The position numbers and the translations under genes are program-made. DNA of 64,000 bases from Ornithinibacillus contaminans (lineage in GTDB: Bacteria; Bacillota; Bacilli; Bacillales; Amphibacillaceae), in the NCBI RefSeq assembly GCF_001038425.2, contig NZ_LDPV02000046.1:123190-187189 (forward strand). Direction: 5' to 3'. How positions within the stretch are numbered: position 1 is the stretch's first letter; each line of letters opens with the position of its first letter. Shown here piece by piece: positions 1-9,723 of this stretch. The notes under the pieces are model-generated. The model made no database searches and had not been told where the DNA came from. It saw nothing but the letters and a program-made list of their open reading frames with translations.

Positions 1-1
1 T

Positions 2-2329
2 CCTATTAAAATATCGAAGAAACCAGATCCAGCATTATGGGTGAGTAAGGTTCCATTTGGATTAGGGAAAGTAAAGCCACATCATATCCGAGATACAATG
101 AAAGTGGTGTGGGAAAACAAGGATAATCTACCATATGCCACTCGAATATTGACACAAGGAGTTTGTGATGGTTGCGCACTTGGAGTTGCCGGTCTACAAG
201 ATCAAACTTTAAAAGGTCCACATGTTTGTACAACTCGATTAAACGTATTACGGCTAAATACAATGAGTGCCATTGACGAGGAAATCCTGCATAGAGATAT
301 AGATGAGTTACGAAAAATGAATAGTACCGAGCTTAGAAAACTAGGAAGAATTCCATATCCAATGATGCGAAAACCTGGTGACCGTCGATTTACACGTATT
401 ACGTGGGACGATGCCCTTAATACAATCGCAGCAAAAATAAAATCCACAGAGCCGAAGCAAACTGCCTTTTATACAACCTCACGAGGCATTACAAATGAAA
501 CTTACTACACATTAGGAAAAGTTGCGCGGTTCCTAGGGGTAAACAATGTAGATAATGCTTCCCGTATTTGCCATTCTCCATCAAAGACCGCATTAAGCCG
601 TTCGGTAGGTGTTGGTGCGTCTACTTGTAATTATAAGGATTGGATTGGGACAGATGTGCTCGTATTCTGGGGTTCTGTCGCAGCTAATAATCAGCCAGTC
701 TCAACAAAGTATATGTATGCAGCAAAACGGAAAGGTACCAAGATTATTGTAATCAATCCATACCATGAGCCAGCGATGGATAGCTACTGGGTACCATCTA
801 TACCAGAGTCTGCATTATTTGGAACAAAGATTGCGGATGATTTCTATCAAGTTAATATCGGTGGCGATATTGCCTTTATGCATGGAATTATCAAGCATTG
901 GTTTGAAATGGAAGAACAGGAGCCAGGATCTGCACTGGATCATGAATTTATCAAAGAGCATGTCAATGGCTTAGAGGCATTAAAGGAGAAGGCTACTTCA
1001 TTCACCTGGGAGCAATTAGAGCAATCATCGGGTATTTCAAAAGAACGAATGCTGGAATTAGCGCTATTATTAGCAAAATCTAACTCTGCTGTATTTGTAT
1101 GGTCAATGGGACTGACACAGCATCGCTTTGGAACGGATAATATATCACAAGTGGCCAATCTTGCATTATTGCAAGGGTTTCTTGGTAGAGAGCACTGTGG
1201 ATTAATGCCGATTCGTGGACATTCTGGTGTTCAAGGTTCCTCTGAAATGGGTGCAGATCCATTTTCATTACCTGGTGGGGGAATGGATGAGAAGAATCGT
1301 AAACGTGTGGAAGCAATTTGGGGATTTGATATTCCGGAATGGCAAGGGGATATTGTAGGTGTGACACTGGAAAATGCCTTATTACCAGAAGAACATGAAC
1401 GAAAACTAAAACTCTACTATATGTCTGGGGGTAATTTCCTAGAAACGATGCCAGATCCAGACTTTGTAAAAGGGAGCTTAGAAAATATCGATATTCGTGT
1501 TCATCAGGATATTATCCTAAATACATCCACCTTATTAGACGCGAAGGAAGCGGTCATTGTGCTGCCAGCTATGACTAGATATGAGCAGCCTGGTGGAGGT
1601 ACCTCAACATCTACCGAGAGAATGGTTTATTTTTCACCAGAAATAAAGGGGCCGCGAATTGAAGAGGCACGACCAGAATGGGAAATTTATGTTGACCTTG
1701 CAAAACGTGTACACCCAGAAAAGCAAGCATTAATCGATTTTAACGATGCGTATGAGATTCGAGAAGAAATTGCAAAAACAGCCCCGAATTATAATGGTAT
1801 CCAGCATTTGAAAAAGAAGGGTGAATTATTTCAATGGGGCGGGGCATGGCTTTGTGAGGATGGGGTATGCCCAACACCAGATGGAAAAGGGAATTTAATA
1901 ACAGTCGAATTACCAGAGCTTCGCAAACCAGAAGGACATTTCTATGTGACAACAAGACGTGGAAAGCAGTTCAATTCGATGATTTATAACGAACAGGATC
2001 CGTTTAATGCTGCCGATCGTTATGATGTATTAATGAATGCAGAAGATGGGAAAGAACTGGGTATTCAAGAAGGCGATGCCGTCGTTGTCTTTAATCAGCA
2101 TGGAAGCTTCACTGGACGTGCGAAGTTTGTACCGGTTCTAGCGGGCAATATTGAGGTCCATTGGCCAGAAGGAAATTCACTTATTCCCAAGGGTGTGTAC
2201 GAAAGCTTCGCCGGAATTCCAGAGTACAATACAGCAGTAATTGTGGAAAAAGCAGAAACCTATTTTGCCCATAAAGATACAAAATATGTTGAGAAACGTA
2301 TTGAAGAGCTTGAAATGGAACCACAGTAG
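2..2329 (+). CDS. FdhF/YdeP-type molybdopterin oxidoreductase (5' truncated by window edge)
   Basis: This is a molybdopterin-dependent oxidoreductase of the formate dehydrogenase-H-like YdeP group, probably cytoplasmic. The reading frame is open to the left edge: codons 2-40 encode a stretch ending PDPALW that continues into the GTG at 41, so the true start lies outside the window. Counting from that GTG, Cys42, Cys45 and Cys63 sit where the family has its iron-sulphur ligands. Cys177 in RICHSP falls at the position of the selenocysteine-His pair of FdhF. The C-terminal part (about 640-740) looks like a molydopterin-dinucleotide-binding domain. The next gene is fdhD, four bases later, whose product sulphurates such enzymes, and a complete cofactor pathway follows. 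The real substrate of YdeP-like enzymes is uncertain, so formate dehydrogenase should not be assumed. Confidence 0.9.
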   Translation, partial: PIKISKKPDPALWVSKVPFGLGKVKPHHIRDTMKVVWENKDNLPYATRILTQGVCDGCALGVAGLQDQTLKGPHVCTTRLNVLRLNTMSAIDEEILHRDIDELRKMNSTELRKLGRIPYPMMRKPGDRRFTRITWDDALNTIAAKIKSTEPKQTAFYTTSRGITNETYYTLGKVARFLGVNNVDNASRICHSPSKTALSRSVGVGASTCNYKDWIGTDVLVFWGSVAANNQPVSTKYMYAAKRKGTKIIVINPYHEPAMDSYWVPSIPESALFGTKIADDFYQVNIGGDIAFMHGIIKHWFEMEEQEPGSALDHEFIKEHVNGLEALKEKATSFTWEQLEQSSGISKERMLELALLLAKSNSAVFVWSMGLTQHRFGTDNISQVANLALLQGFLGREHCGLMPIRGHSGVQGSSEMGADPFSLPGGGMDEKNRKRVEAIWGFDIPEWQGDIVGVTLENALLPEEHERKLKLYYMSGGNFLETMPDPDFVKGSLENIDIRVHQDIILNTSTLLDAKEAVIVLPAMTRYEQPGGGTSTSTERMVYFSPEIKGPRIEEARPEWEIYVDLAKRVHPEKQALIDFNDAYEIREEIAKTAPNYNGIQHLKKKGELFQWGGAWLCEDGVCPTPDGKGNLITVELPELRKPEGHFYVTTRRGKQFNSMIYNEQDPFNAADRYDVLMNAEDGKELGIQEGDAVVVFNQHGSFTGRAKFVPVLAGNIEVHWPEGNSLIPKGVYESFAGIPEYNTAVIVEKAETYFAHKDTKYVEKRIEELEMEPQ

Positions 2330-2341
2330 AAGGTGACGCGC

Positions 2342-3154
2342 ATGAATGAACAAAAAAATAATGGCTGGGAAATTATTCGTTTTACAGGAGCTAATTCATT
2401 AATAGTGGAAGAGGAAATCGCAGAAGAGTTTCCGATTACGATTATGATTAATGGCGAAGAATTTGCAACAATGGTCTGTTCACCAGTTGATCTGGAAGAG
2501 TTAATTATAGGATTTCTTGCCTCAGAGGGGATTATACGAGTATATAAAGAGATAAAAAATCTCTCGATTGATTCAAGGTTAGGGTTTGCATATGTTGAGC
2601 TTACGAAAGCAATAGACCTTACACAACAGGATCATTCCAAACGATTCATCGGATCGTGCTGTGGAAAAAGTAGACAGTTTTATTTTAAAAGCGATGTGAA
2701 AACCGCTAAAACAGTTCGGAGCAACTTAACCATTACAGTTGAACAATGCTATCACTTAATGAAGGAGCTTCAAGAGAGCTCGGATCAATTTAGAAGAACT
2801 GGTGGCGTTCACAATGCTGCACTTGCAACTACGGAAGGGTTGCTCGACGTTCGAACGGATATTGGTAGACATAATGCGCTTGATAAAGTGTTTGGCAATA
2901 TTTTAAAGGAACAAATTCCGTTAGCTGATAAATTAATCGTATTTAGCGGAAGAATTTCTTCAGAAGTGTTATTGAAAATAGCTAAAATTGGTGTCGGTAT
3001 TTTACTATCTAAATCTGCTCCGACTGATTTGGCTCTTAAACTAGCACATGATTTAGGTATCACGACTATCGGATTTGCGAGAGGTAATAAGATGAATGTG
3101 TATACACATCCACAACGAATACTAGAAGCAAACTTCGAGTCTAGTACAACCTAA
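2342..3154 (+). CDS. fdhD: FdhD, sulphur carrier for molybdoenzyme activation
   Basis: FdhD transfers sulphur from a cysteine desulphurase to the molybdenum cofactor, which is required for FdhF-type enzymes. The protein is 270 residues, normal for the family. It carries a Cys-Cys-Gly motif (SCCGKS, Cys106 and Cys107) in the loop that holds the sulphur-carrying cysteines, and the family stretch TGGVHNAA followed by DIGRHNALDK. An in-frame GTG exists at 2333, but AGAAGGTG at 2328-2335 is well placed for the ATG at 2342, so I use that start. It follows the oxidoreductase by a few bases and is surely co-transcribed with it. Confidence 0.94.
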   Translation: MNEQKNNGWEIIRFTGANSLIVEEEIAEEFPITIMINGEEFATMVCSPVDLEELIIGFLASEGIIRVYKEIKNLSIDSRLGFAYVELTKAIDLTQQDHSKRFIGSCCGKSRQFYFKSDVKTAKTVRSNLTITVEQCYHLMKELQESSDQFRRTGGVHNAALATTEGLLDVRTDIGRHNALDKVFGNILKEQIPLADKLIVFSGRISSEVLLKIAKIGVGILLSKSAPTDLALKLAHDLGITTIGFARGNKMNVYTHPQRILEANFESSTT

Positions 3155-3222
3155 CTGGAAATGATGGGAGCTGTTGTATAGTTGTATAGCTCCCATTATC
3201 AAAATAAAAAGGAGGCATACAG

Positions 3223-4227
3223 GTGATTACTGATAAATTTGGTCGGCCACTTCAGGATTTGAGAATTTCAGTAACGGATCGGTGTAATTTTCGTTGTACC
3301 TATTGTATGCCAAAAGAGATTTTTGGAAAGGACTATCCATTTCTACCGAAAAGTCATTTACTCACCTTTGAAGAGATTGAAAGACTTGCAAAAGCCTTTG
3401 TTAAGCTTGGGGTGAAAAAAATCCGCCTAACCGGTGGTGAGCCTTTATTACGACGAGACTTACCGGATTTAATTCAGCGACTATCGGTAATTGACGGGTT
3501 AGAAGATATTGGACTAACCACAAATGCTACTCTTTTGGAAAAAATGGCACCAGATTTAAAGACTGCTGGTCTTAAGCGCATTAATGTCAGCCTGGATGCG
3601 TTAGATAATAGCTTGTTTCAATCGATTAATGATAGCGGAATTAGTACAGAACGCGTATTAAAGGGGATCGAAAAAGCAGTACAGGTCGGTTTACAAGTGA
3701 AAGTAAATATGGTTGTAAAAAAAGGGATGAATGAACAGGAAGTACTTCCGATGGCGACATATTTTAAGGACAAAGGAATAACACTTCGCTATATCGAATT
3801 TATGGATGTGGGCACAACAAATGGCTGGAACTTTCAAAAGGTCATAACGAAAAAGCAATTATTTGATGAAATATCCAAGCATTTTGAACTAGAAGCAGTT
3901 GAGTCCGCCTATATTGGGGAGGTCGCCAAACGCTATCGTTACAAAGGAACAAATACGGAAGTTGGCTTTATTACCTCAGTATCAGAATCGTTTTGTTCAA
4001 CGTGTACAAGAGCACGAATCGCTGCAGATGGAAAACTATATACCTGTCTTTTTGCTAGTGGAGGATTTGATTTCAAGGAGCTTCTCCGTTCTGGCGTTAC
4101 GGATGCGGAATTGGAAAAGCAAATTGCTTCAATCTGGAATCAACGTGTCGATCGATATTCGGATGAACGAACAGAAGAATCCGCTAAGGAAAAGGAAAAG
4201 ATCGAAATGTCCTATATCGGAGGATAA
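3223..4227 (+). CDS. moaA: GTP 3',8-cyclase MoaA
   Basis: MoaA is the radical-SAM enzyme that, together with MoaC, converts GTP to cyclic pyranopterin monophosphate, the first step of molybdenum cofactor synthesis. The N-terminal CxxxCxxC cluster is Cys21, Cys25 and Cys28 (CNFRCTYC). The C-terminal cluster that binds GTP is Cys258, Cys261 and Cys275. The protein ends in the functional Gly-Gly tail (SYIGG). Length, 334 residues, is typical. It starts with GTG behind a strong AAGGAGG. A 68-base gap after fdhD could allow a separate promoter, but none is clear. Its partner moaC lies 6 kb away, convergent, at the other end of the cluster. Confidence 0.97.
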   Translation: MITDKFGRPLQDLRISVTDRCNFRCTYCMPKEIFGKDYPFLPKSHLLTFEEIERLAKAFVKLGVKKIRLTGGEPLLRRDLPDLIQRLSVIDGLEDIGLTTNATLLEKMAPDLKTAGLKRINVSLDALDNSLFQSINDSGISTERVLKGIEKAVQVGLQVKVNMVVKKGMNEQEVLPMATYFKDKGITLRYIEFMDVGTTNGWNFQKVITKKQLFDEISKHFELEAVESAYIGEVAKRYRYKGTNTEVGFITSVSESFCSTCTRARIAADGKLYTCLFASGGFDFKELLRSGVTDAELEKQIASIWNQRVDRYSDERTEESAKEKEKIEMSYIGG

Positions 4228-4256
4228 AGACTTAAAGGGATAGTGAGGAAAAAACA

Positions 4257-5270
4257 ATGAGTGATGATCGTTATTCTCGTCAAAGCCTATATCAGCCAAT
4301 TGGAATAAATGGTCAAGAAAAGATTAAAAACAAACATGTTCTTTTGATAGGCTGTGGTGCGCTAGGAACAGCTAATGCGGAGAGCTTAGTTCGAGCTGGT
4401 ATTGGTAAATTAACCATAGTGGACCGAGACTATGTAGAAGCGAGCAATCTACAAAGACAGCAGCTTTTCACGGAACAAGATTACTTGGAGCAACTACCAA
4501 AGGCAATTGCTGCTAAAGAGAGATTACAGCAAATTAATTCGTCTGTTTCTATAAGCGCCTATGTCATGGACGGAAATAGTAGAAATCTAGCTTCTTTAGT
4601 AAAGGAAGCTGATCTTGTCCTAGATGCAACAGATAATTTTGACATACGATTCATTACCAATGATCTAATTCATCAATATGAAGTGCCCTGGATTTTTGGA
4701 TCTTGTGTCGGAAGTACGGGGATGAGTTATACAATCTTACCTGGCGAAACACCTTGCCTACAATGTATTTTGGAGGCAACACCTGTATCTGGTGCAACGT
4801 GTGACGCAGTAGGAATTATTGCCCCAGCGGTTCAAATGGTTGTTGCCCATCAGCAAGCAGAGGCGCTTAAGATTTTGGTGGAGGCTGTTGATGCGGTAAG
4901 AACGAAACTCGTTACCTTTGATCTGTGGCATAATCAGTATCAAACAATTGATATGAAGCGAGCAAAAAAGGATACTTGTCCGACTTGTGGTGCAAATCCT
5001 AGTTATCCGAATCTATCATACGAGGCTCAAACTAAATTAGAGGTGCTTTGTGGGAGAAATACCGTCCAAATTAGATCAAATAGAATGGTACATCTAGTAG
5101 AATTGGCTGAACGTCTTCGAACTATCGGAACGGTGAAACAAAATGAATTCTTACTTTCGCTAGATTACCAGCCTTATCGAGTTGTTATTTTTCGAGATGG
5201 TCGTGTACTCATTCATGGTACCGATTCTGCTGAAAAGGCAAAAGCAGTATATTATCAGCTAGTGGGATAG
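4257..5270 (+). CDS. moeB: MoeB/ThiF-family adenylyltransferase
   Basis: This E1-like enzyme adenylates the C-terminal Gly-Gly of MoaD (or ThiS) so that sulphur can be loaded. It has the nucleotide-binding GCGALG motif near residue 32, the downstream DRDYVEASNLQRQ motif, and two zinc CxxC pairs (CLQC and CPTC). The catalytic cysteine is probably in SGATCDAVG. About 70 C-terminal residues follow the E1 core, as in some Bacillus homologues. At 337 residues the length is usual for Bacillaceae MoeB/ThiF. Position between moaA and moeA argues for a role with MoaD, but the family cannot be split from ThiF by sequence alone. Confidence 0.9.
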   Translation: MSDDRYSRQSLYQPIGINGQEKIKNKHVLLIGCGALGTANAESLVRAGIGKLTIVDRDYVEASNLQRQQLFTEQDYLEQLPKAIAAKERLQQINSSVSISAYVMDGNSRNLASLVKEADLVLDATDNFDIRFITNDLIHQYEVPWIFGSCVGSTGMSYTILPGETPCLQCILEATPVSGATCDAVGIIAPAVQMVVAHQQAEALKILVEAVDAVRTKLVTFDLWHNQYQTIDMKRAKKDTCPTCGANPSYPNLSYEAQTKLEVLCGRNTVQIRSNRMVHLVELAERLRTIGTVKQNEFLLSLDYQPYRVVIFRDGRVLIHGTDSAEKAKAVYYQLVG

Positions 5271-5282
5271 GAGGCAGAAGAT

Positions 5283-6593
5283 ATGGTAGAAAGAAGAAGA
5301 CCAATTCAAGTAGTAGATGCATTAAAGCGTGTCATGGACTTTAAGCGAACGGGAAGTGTTCAATTGGTAGCAATTGAAGATTCCTATGGGCATTTTCTTG
5401 GGGGAAATTTAATTGCCGACCATGATGTGCCTTTTTTTGACCGTTCCCCATATGATGGATTTGCAGTTCGCTCGAAGGATACCGAAGAGGCTACAAGAAA
5501 TAATCCGATAACATTTGAGGTAATTGGTGAAATTGGGGCAGGAAGTGTTTTTACTGAACCTGTTGGGGAAAAACAAGCTGTTCGGATTATGACCGGGGCA
5601 CAAGTACCTGACGATTGTGATGCTGTTGTGATGCTGGAATTGGCCCATGAACTGGTGGTTGAGGGAGCGCCAATGTTTCAGCTGAAACGACGGATGAAGT
5701 CTGGCGAGAATATTTCGTTTACTGGAGAAGACACGAAGAAGGGGACCGTATTGGCGTCGAAGGGAACATTTATTAATCCAGGGATTGTTGCTTTACTTGC
5801 AACCTTTGGGTACAAAGAAGTCCCTGTAAGCAGGAAGCCGAGAATAGGAGTCATAGCAACCGGTAGTGAACTGTTAGAGGTGGGTCAAGCCCTTGAACCG
5901 GGAAAAATACGTAATAGTAATGCATATATGATTATGGCGCAAATCAAGCGTGCTGGTGGGGAGCCCGTTTATTTAGGACAGTTTAGTGATGATTTGGCTA
6001 CGTGCTATAGCCAAGTTCTGGCGGCACTTGATAAGGTAGATATCTTAATCACAACTGGTGGTGTATCTGTTGGTGACTATGATTTTTTACCTGCCATTTA
6101 TGAAACGTTAGGTGCAAACGTCTTGTTTAATAAAATTGCTATGCGTCCAGGAAGTGTTACGACCGTTGCAGAAATTAATGGTCAATTATTATTTGGGCTT
6201 TCTGGTAATCCATCTGCTTGTTATGTTGGTTTTGAACTGTTTACGAGGCCAATTATCCGATCGTACTTACATAGTAACTACCCGTGTGTAAAGAGAGAGA
6301 TTGCCGTTTTAGGTGCAGATTTCAAAAAGGCAAATCCATTTGATCGTTTTGTCCGGGGGCATTTGTCATACGAAAAGGGTAGATTAGTAGCCAACCCAGT
6401 TGGGTTAGATAAGTCAAATGTAGTATCTTCCTTAGCAGACGCAGATATTTTAATCCGATTACTTGGTGGAACACGAGGATATGAACAAGGGATGGATGTT
6501 GAAGTACTATTACTAGAGGATCAAGAAGGTATGAGCTTTGATAACTTTATCCAGCCAACTGTTAATCCCAAAAGGAGAATTCGGCATGAATAA
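5283..6593 (+). CDS. moeA: Molybdopterin molybdotransferase MoeA
   Basis: MoeA inserts molybdate into adenylylated molybdopterin. The 436-residue protein has the family layout: the N-terminal domain with DHDVPFFDRSPYDGFA, a MogA-like domain with GVIATGSEL and TTGGVSVGDYD, the LFGLSGNPSACYVGFE segment, and a C-terminal beta domain. The start ATG follows AGGAGG, which overlaps the moeB stop codon. Its last eight bases overlap the start of moaE, so translation of the two is coupled. Nothing is missing or damaged. Confidence 0.96.
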   Translation: MVERRRPIQVVDALKRVMDFKRTGSVQLVAIEDSYGHFLGGNLIADHDVPFFDRSPYDGFAVRSKDTEEATRNNPITFEVIGEIGAGSVFTEPVGEKQAVRIMTGAQVPDDCDAVVMLELAHELVVEGAPMFQLKRRMKSGENISFTGEDTKKGTVLASKGTFINPGIVALLATFGYKEVPVSRKPRIGVIATGSELLEVGQALEPGKIRNSNAYMIMAQIKRAGGEPVYLGQFSDDLATCYSQVLAALDKVDILITTGGVSVGDYDFLPAIYETLGANVLFNKIAMRPGSVTTVAEINGQLLFGLSGNPSACYVGFELFTRPIIRSYLHSNYPCVKREIAVLGADFKKANPFDRFVRGHLSYEKGRLVANPVGLDKSNVVSSLADADILIRLLGGTRGYEQGMDVEVLLLEDQEGMSFDNFIQPTVNPKRRIRHE

Positions 6594-7065
6594 TGATTAC
6601 TTTGAGATTGTCAACGAGCCAATACAGGTAAATCAAGTCATTGAAAAAGTTATGCGCAGGGAAGCTGGAGCAGTAACTACATTTCTTGGAACCGTTCGGG
6701 AATGGACAAATGGGAAACGGACGATCTACCTAGAGTATCAAGCATATAAACCGATGGCGGTAAAAATGCTAACGAAAATCGGAAAGGAAATAAATGAGAA
6801 GTGGGAGAATACACAGGTCGCGATTACACACCGGATAGGTCGATTAGAAATATCAGATATAGCCGTAGTCATTGCTGTATCTTCGCCACATCGTAAAGCA
6901 GCTTATAAAGCAAATGAGTATGCAATTGAGCGGATTAAACAGCTGGTGCCGATTTGGAAAAAAGAACATTGGGAGAACGGTGAAACATGGATTGGTGACC
7001 AAGTAGAAAAAAATGCCTATCCAATAGGGGAGCCGTATGGACTGGTGAAAGGGGAAGAACGATGA
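6586..7065 (+). CDS. moaE: Molybdopterin synthase catalytic subunit MoaE
   Basis: MoaE, with MoaD, builds the dithiolene of molybdopterin. The 159-residue protein shows the family motifs TFLGTVRE, LEYQAYKPMA, HRIGRLEI and the lysine-bearing IWKKEHWENGETW region near the C-terminus, where the active-site lysines lie. A longer in-frame ORF reaches upstream into moeA. The ATG at 6586 sits five bases behind AAAGGAGAA, so it is the real start and the frame overlaps moeA by eight bases. The stop overlaps the start of moaD in an ATGA arrangement. Confidence 0.95.
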   Translation: MNNDYFEIVNEPIQVNQVIEKVMRREAGAVTTFLGTVREWTNGKRTIYLEYQAYKPMAVKMLTKIGKEINEKWENTQVAITHRIGRLEISDIAVVIAVSSPHRKAAYKANEYAIERIKQLVPIWKKEHWENGETWIGDQVEKNAYPIGEPYGLVKGEER

Positions 7066-7295
7066 TTACAGTACTACTATTTGCCCAACTTCAAGAACAA
7101 GCAGGGAAAGAAAAAATTATTGTAGAAGCGGATGATTTAAAAGTATCGGAGTTAAAAGCACTTTTGGAATCATCCTACAAACTGAGTCAGCTTGATCATG
7201 TGATGACCGCTATAAATGAGGAATATGCTTTACCTACGGATAACATTTTTGCAGGTGATACCGTTGCATTAATCCCTCCAGTAAGTGGTGGTTAA
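7062..7295 (+). CDS. moaD: Molybdopterin synthase sulphur carrier subunit MoaD
   Basis: MoaD is a small ubiquitin-like sulphur carrier, thiocarboxylated at its last glycine and docked into MoaE. The 77-residue product ends in PPVSGG, the expected Gly-Gly tail, and has the beta-grasp pattern with LLFAQLQEQAG at the front. It overlaps moaE by four bases (ATGA), ensuring equal synthesis of the two subunits. mobB starts two bases after its stop. Confidence 0.95.
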   Translation: MITVLLFAQLQEQAGKEKIIVEADDLKVSELKALLESSYKLSQLDHVMTAINEEYALPTDNIFAGDTVALIPPVSGG

Positions 7296-7297
7296 CA

Positions 7298-7804
7298 ATG
7301 CAGATTTTACAGGTGGTTGGCTATAAAAATAGTGGGAAGACTACCATTTCTGAGTCGATTATAAGCTATTTTACAGGTAAGGGAATAAAAGTAGGCTCGT
7401 TAAAAAATCATGGTCATGGTGGTACACCTCAAGGATTTGAAGCTACGGATAGTGAACGTCACCGACAAGCTGGGGCAGTAATTGCAGGTGTTAAAGGAGA
7501 TCAGGTATTTCAATTAACACAAACGAATGAATGGAAGCTAGCGGATATGCTAGTGATGTATCAGTATCTTGGTGTCGAACTGTTACTACTTGAGGGATTT
7601 AAACGGTTAGATTATCCAAAGATAGTCCTGGTAAAAACAGCAGAGGATGTCCACCTGTTAAACGATCTGACGAATATTATTGGCATTGTGAAGCAGGCCT
7701 CTGTATCGATACGAGAAGTAGAGATTCCTATTTTTGATCGTACTAATCAGAAAAAAATTTGTCGTTGGTTGTATCACCAATATGGAGAGTGGGAACAAGC
7801 ATGA
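7298..7804 (+). CDS. mobB: Molybdopterin-guanine dinucleotide biosynthesis adaptor MobB
   Basis: MobB is a GTP-binding P-loop protein that assists MobA in making the dinucleotide form of the cofactor used by FdhF-type enzymes. The N-terminus carries the Walker A motif GYKNSGKTT, and the conserved LKNHGHGG and EGFKRLDYPKI segments are present. Length (168 residues) is normal. The stop codon overlaps the start of mobA (ATGA), so the pair is translationally coupled. Confidence 0.94.
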   Translation: MQILQVVGYKNSGKTTISESIISYFTGKGIKVGSLKNHGHGGTPQGFEATDSERHRQAGAVIAGVKGDQVFQLTQTNEWKLADMLVMYQYLGVELLLLEGFKRLDYPKIVLVKTAEDVHLLNDLTNIIGIVKQASVSIREVEIPIFDRTNQKKICRWLYHQYGEWEQA

Positions 7805-8382
7805 AGGAATCGATTGCTGGAATCATACTAGCCGGTGGACAGTCAAGGAGATTTGGTTCCCCTAAAGCATTCGTAGAAAAAGATGGAACACCATTTTTTC
7901 ACTATTCGATTCATGCAATGAGCGGTAGTGTGGATTCCATTATTATAGTAGCAAGATCTGAACTCATCTCAAGATTTAAGGGAGTCGATTTGAATATCGA
8001 ACTTATTTCTGATCTTCCAGAAATAGCAGGAATGGGTCCGCTAGCGGGTATTTATTCTGGGATGGATAAAGAAGTGGCAGATTGGTATTTGATTGCACCA
8101 ATTGATGTTCCGTTTATTGAGTCATGGGTGTTTGAAAAATTGATACAATATACCAATCAAGACACAGATGCAATAGTTCCGATGGTAAACGGAAAGATGC
8201 AGCCATTGATTTCTGTTTTTCGTAATTCCATTAAAGAAAAAATTAAAAGACAACTAGAGGTAAAAGAGCTTTCTATGAAACAACTATTTGAGAAATGCCA
8301 AGTAACGTATGTAGAAATAGATAGTGACAGACCGTTTATTAATATTAATCAGATTGAAGATTACAAGCGGTATATTAACTAG
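7801..8382 (+). CDS. mobA: Molybdenum cofactor guanylyltransferase MobA
   Basis: MobA attaches GMP from GTP to the molybdenum cofactor. The 193-residue protein opens with the nucleotidyltransferase signature LAGGQSRRFG followed by a lysine, and has the DLPEIAGMGPLAGI loop and the metal-binding IDVPF motif. An in-frame upstream start lies inside mobB. The ATG at 7801 overlaps the mobB stop and gives the canonical N-terminus, so I use it. It ends 27 bases before moaB. Confidence 0.94.
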   Translation: MKESIAGIILAGGQSRRFGSPKAFVEKDGTPFFHYSIHAMSGSVDSIIIVARSELISRFKGVDLNIELISDLPEIAGMGPLAGIYSGMDKEVADWYLIAPIDVPFIESWVFEKLIQYTNQDTDAIVPMVNGKMQPLISVFRNSIKEKIKRQLEVKELSMKQLFEKCQVTYVEIDSDRPFININQIEDYKRYIN

Positions 8383-8409
8383 AAACGGTACAATCAAGGA
8401 GGGGATGAC

Positions 8410-8934
8410 ATGCTTGTAGAGCATCGAAAGAATTCCGCTAGGTCTGTTTCATGTGGTGTGATAACGGTGAGTGATACGAGAACAATAGAGACTGATAAGA
8501 GTGGACAGCTCATGATGGAAATGCTTCAGGGAGCGGATCATGAAATAAGGGAATATACGATTGTGCCTGATATTCAAAGTGATATTCAGACAGCTGTAAC
8601 TGCATTTACTACGAATCAAGAAATTGAAGCAGTTATCATAAATGGTGGCACCGGAATAGCGAAACGGGATATAACAATCGAAGCAATTCAGCCATTATTC
8701 ACAAAAGAAATTTCAGGCTTTGGTGAGCTCTTTCGTATGCTCAGTTATCAGTTTGATATCGGACCTGCAAGTATGTTGTCGCGAGCAATTGCTGGGATCA
8801 TTAACGAGCGCGTTGTTTTTGCCACTCCTGGTTCCAAAAAGGCTGTTCAGCTTGCGATGGAAAAGTTAATCCTTCCAGAGTTAGGACATGCAGTAAGCGA
8901 AGTAACGAAGGACCTCCGTAAGGGAAATGGGTGA
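8410..8934 (+). CDS. moaB: MoaB/MogA-type molybdopterin adenylyltransferase-like protein
   Basis: Proteins of this family adenylate molybdopterin (MogA role) ahead of MoeA; Bacilli usually carry the MoaB form. The 174-residue protein has the TVSDTR segment near residue 21, the INGGTGIAKRD motif that binds the pterin, and the FATPGSKKAV loop. The start follows AAGGAGGGG with ideal spacing. The gene sits between mobA and the molybdate transporter genes, six bases upstream of modA. Confidence 0.93.
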   Translation: MLVEHRKNSARSVSCGVITVSDTRTIETDKSGQLMMEMLQGADHEIREYTIVPDIQSDIQTAVTAFTTNQEIEAVIINGGTGIAKRDITIEAIQPLFTKEISGFGELFRMLSYQFDIGPASMLSRAIAGIINERVVFATPGSKKAVQLAMEKLILPELGHAVSEVTKDLRKGNG

Positions 8935-8940
8935 GATACC

Positions 8941-9723
8941 TTGCGAAAGAGACTAGTGTTGGTATGGATAATTCTAATGCTTGCTGGTTGTAATGGTAAA
9001 ACAGGTGAAGTGAATATTACCATTTCAGCAGCGTCTAGTATGATGGACAGTCTATGGGAAGTGAAAGAGAAATTTGAGAAAACCAATCCAGATATCCATA
9101 TTTATTATAATTTTGGTGGTTCTGGCAGTTTAAGAAGGCAAATCGATCAGGGGGCACCGATTGATTTATTTATTTCTGCGTCGAAGAAAGAGTATACGAA
9201 CTTATTAGAATCGAAGAAAGCATTAGATGGAGATGCATTTCTTGCTAATACATTAGTAGTGGTTACGCCAAAGGATAGTACGAATAGTACCATTGAAGAG
9301 CTGACGTTATCGAATGGAAAACTCGCCATAGGTACTCCGGGAGCTGTCCCAGCTGGAACCTATGCGAAAGAAGCATTGGAGAACATGGGGATATGGGAAG
9401 AATTTGCAGGTCGTACCGTTTATGCAAAGGATGCACGCCATGTGTTGACGCTTGTTGCTGAGGGGAGCGTTCAAGCAGGGATTGTCTATGCAAGTGATGT
9501 TTTGAAAACAGACGATGTCAAAATAGCAGTAGAGATTGATCCACAGTACCATCGACCAATTGAATATATTTTGATGAAAATAGAGAGACATAATCGAATC
9601 AATCAACAAGAACAACAAGCTATTAATCAATTTTATAATTTTTTATTAACGGATTCGAATCTAGATCTCTTTGAAAAATATGGATTTATCGTTGTTGCAA
9701 AAGAAAAGTTGGTGAATGACTAA
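8941..9723 (+). CDS. modA: Molybdate-binding lipoprotein ModA
   Basis: This is the extracellular binding protein of a molybdate ABC importer. It starts with TTG and has a short lipoprotein signal with lipobox LAGC (Cys17), so it is anchored to the outer face of the membrane. The stretch ISAASSMMDSL forms the first oxyanion-binding loop typical of ModA, and FGGSGSLRRQI the second. Length is 260 residues. The stop codon shares one base with the modB start. Placement behind the cofactor genes supports molybdate as the ligand; tungstate cannot be excluded. Confidence 0.92.
   Translation: MRKRLVLVWIILMLAGCNGKTGEVNITISAASSMMDSLWEVKEKFEKTNPDIHIYYNFGGSGSLRRQIDQGAPIDLFISASKKEYTNLLESKKALDGDAFLANTLVVVTPKDSTNSTIEELTLSNGKLAIGTPGAVPAGTYAKEALENMGIWEEFAGRTVYAKDARHVLTLVAEGSVQAGIVYASDVLKTDDVKIAVEIDPQYHRPIEYILMKIERHNRINQQEQQAINQFYNFLLTDSNLDLFEKYGFIVVAKEKLVND

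Noticed and set aside
3899..4243. 114-residue ORF overlapping the end of moaA
   Set aside because: It is an out-of-frame shadow of moaA, with no ribosome site and no recognisable domain.
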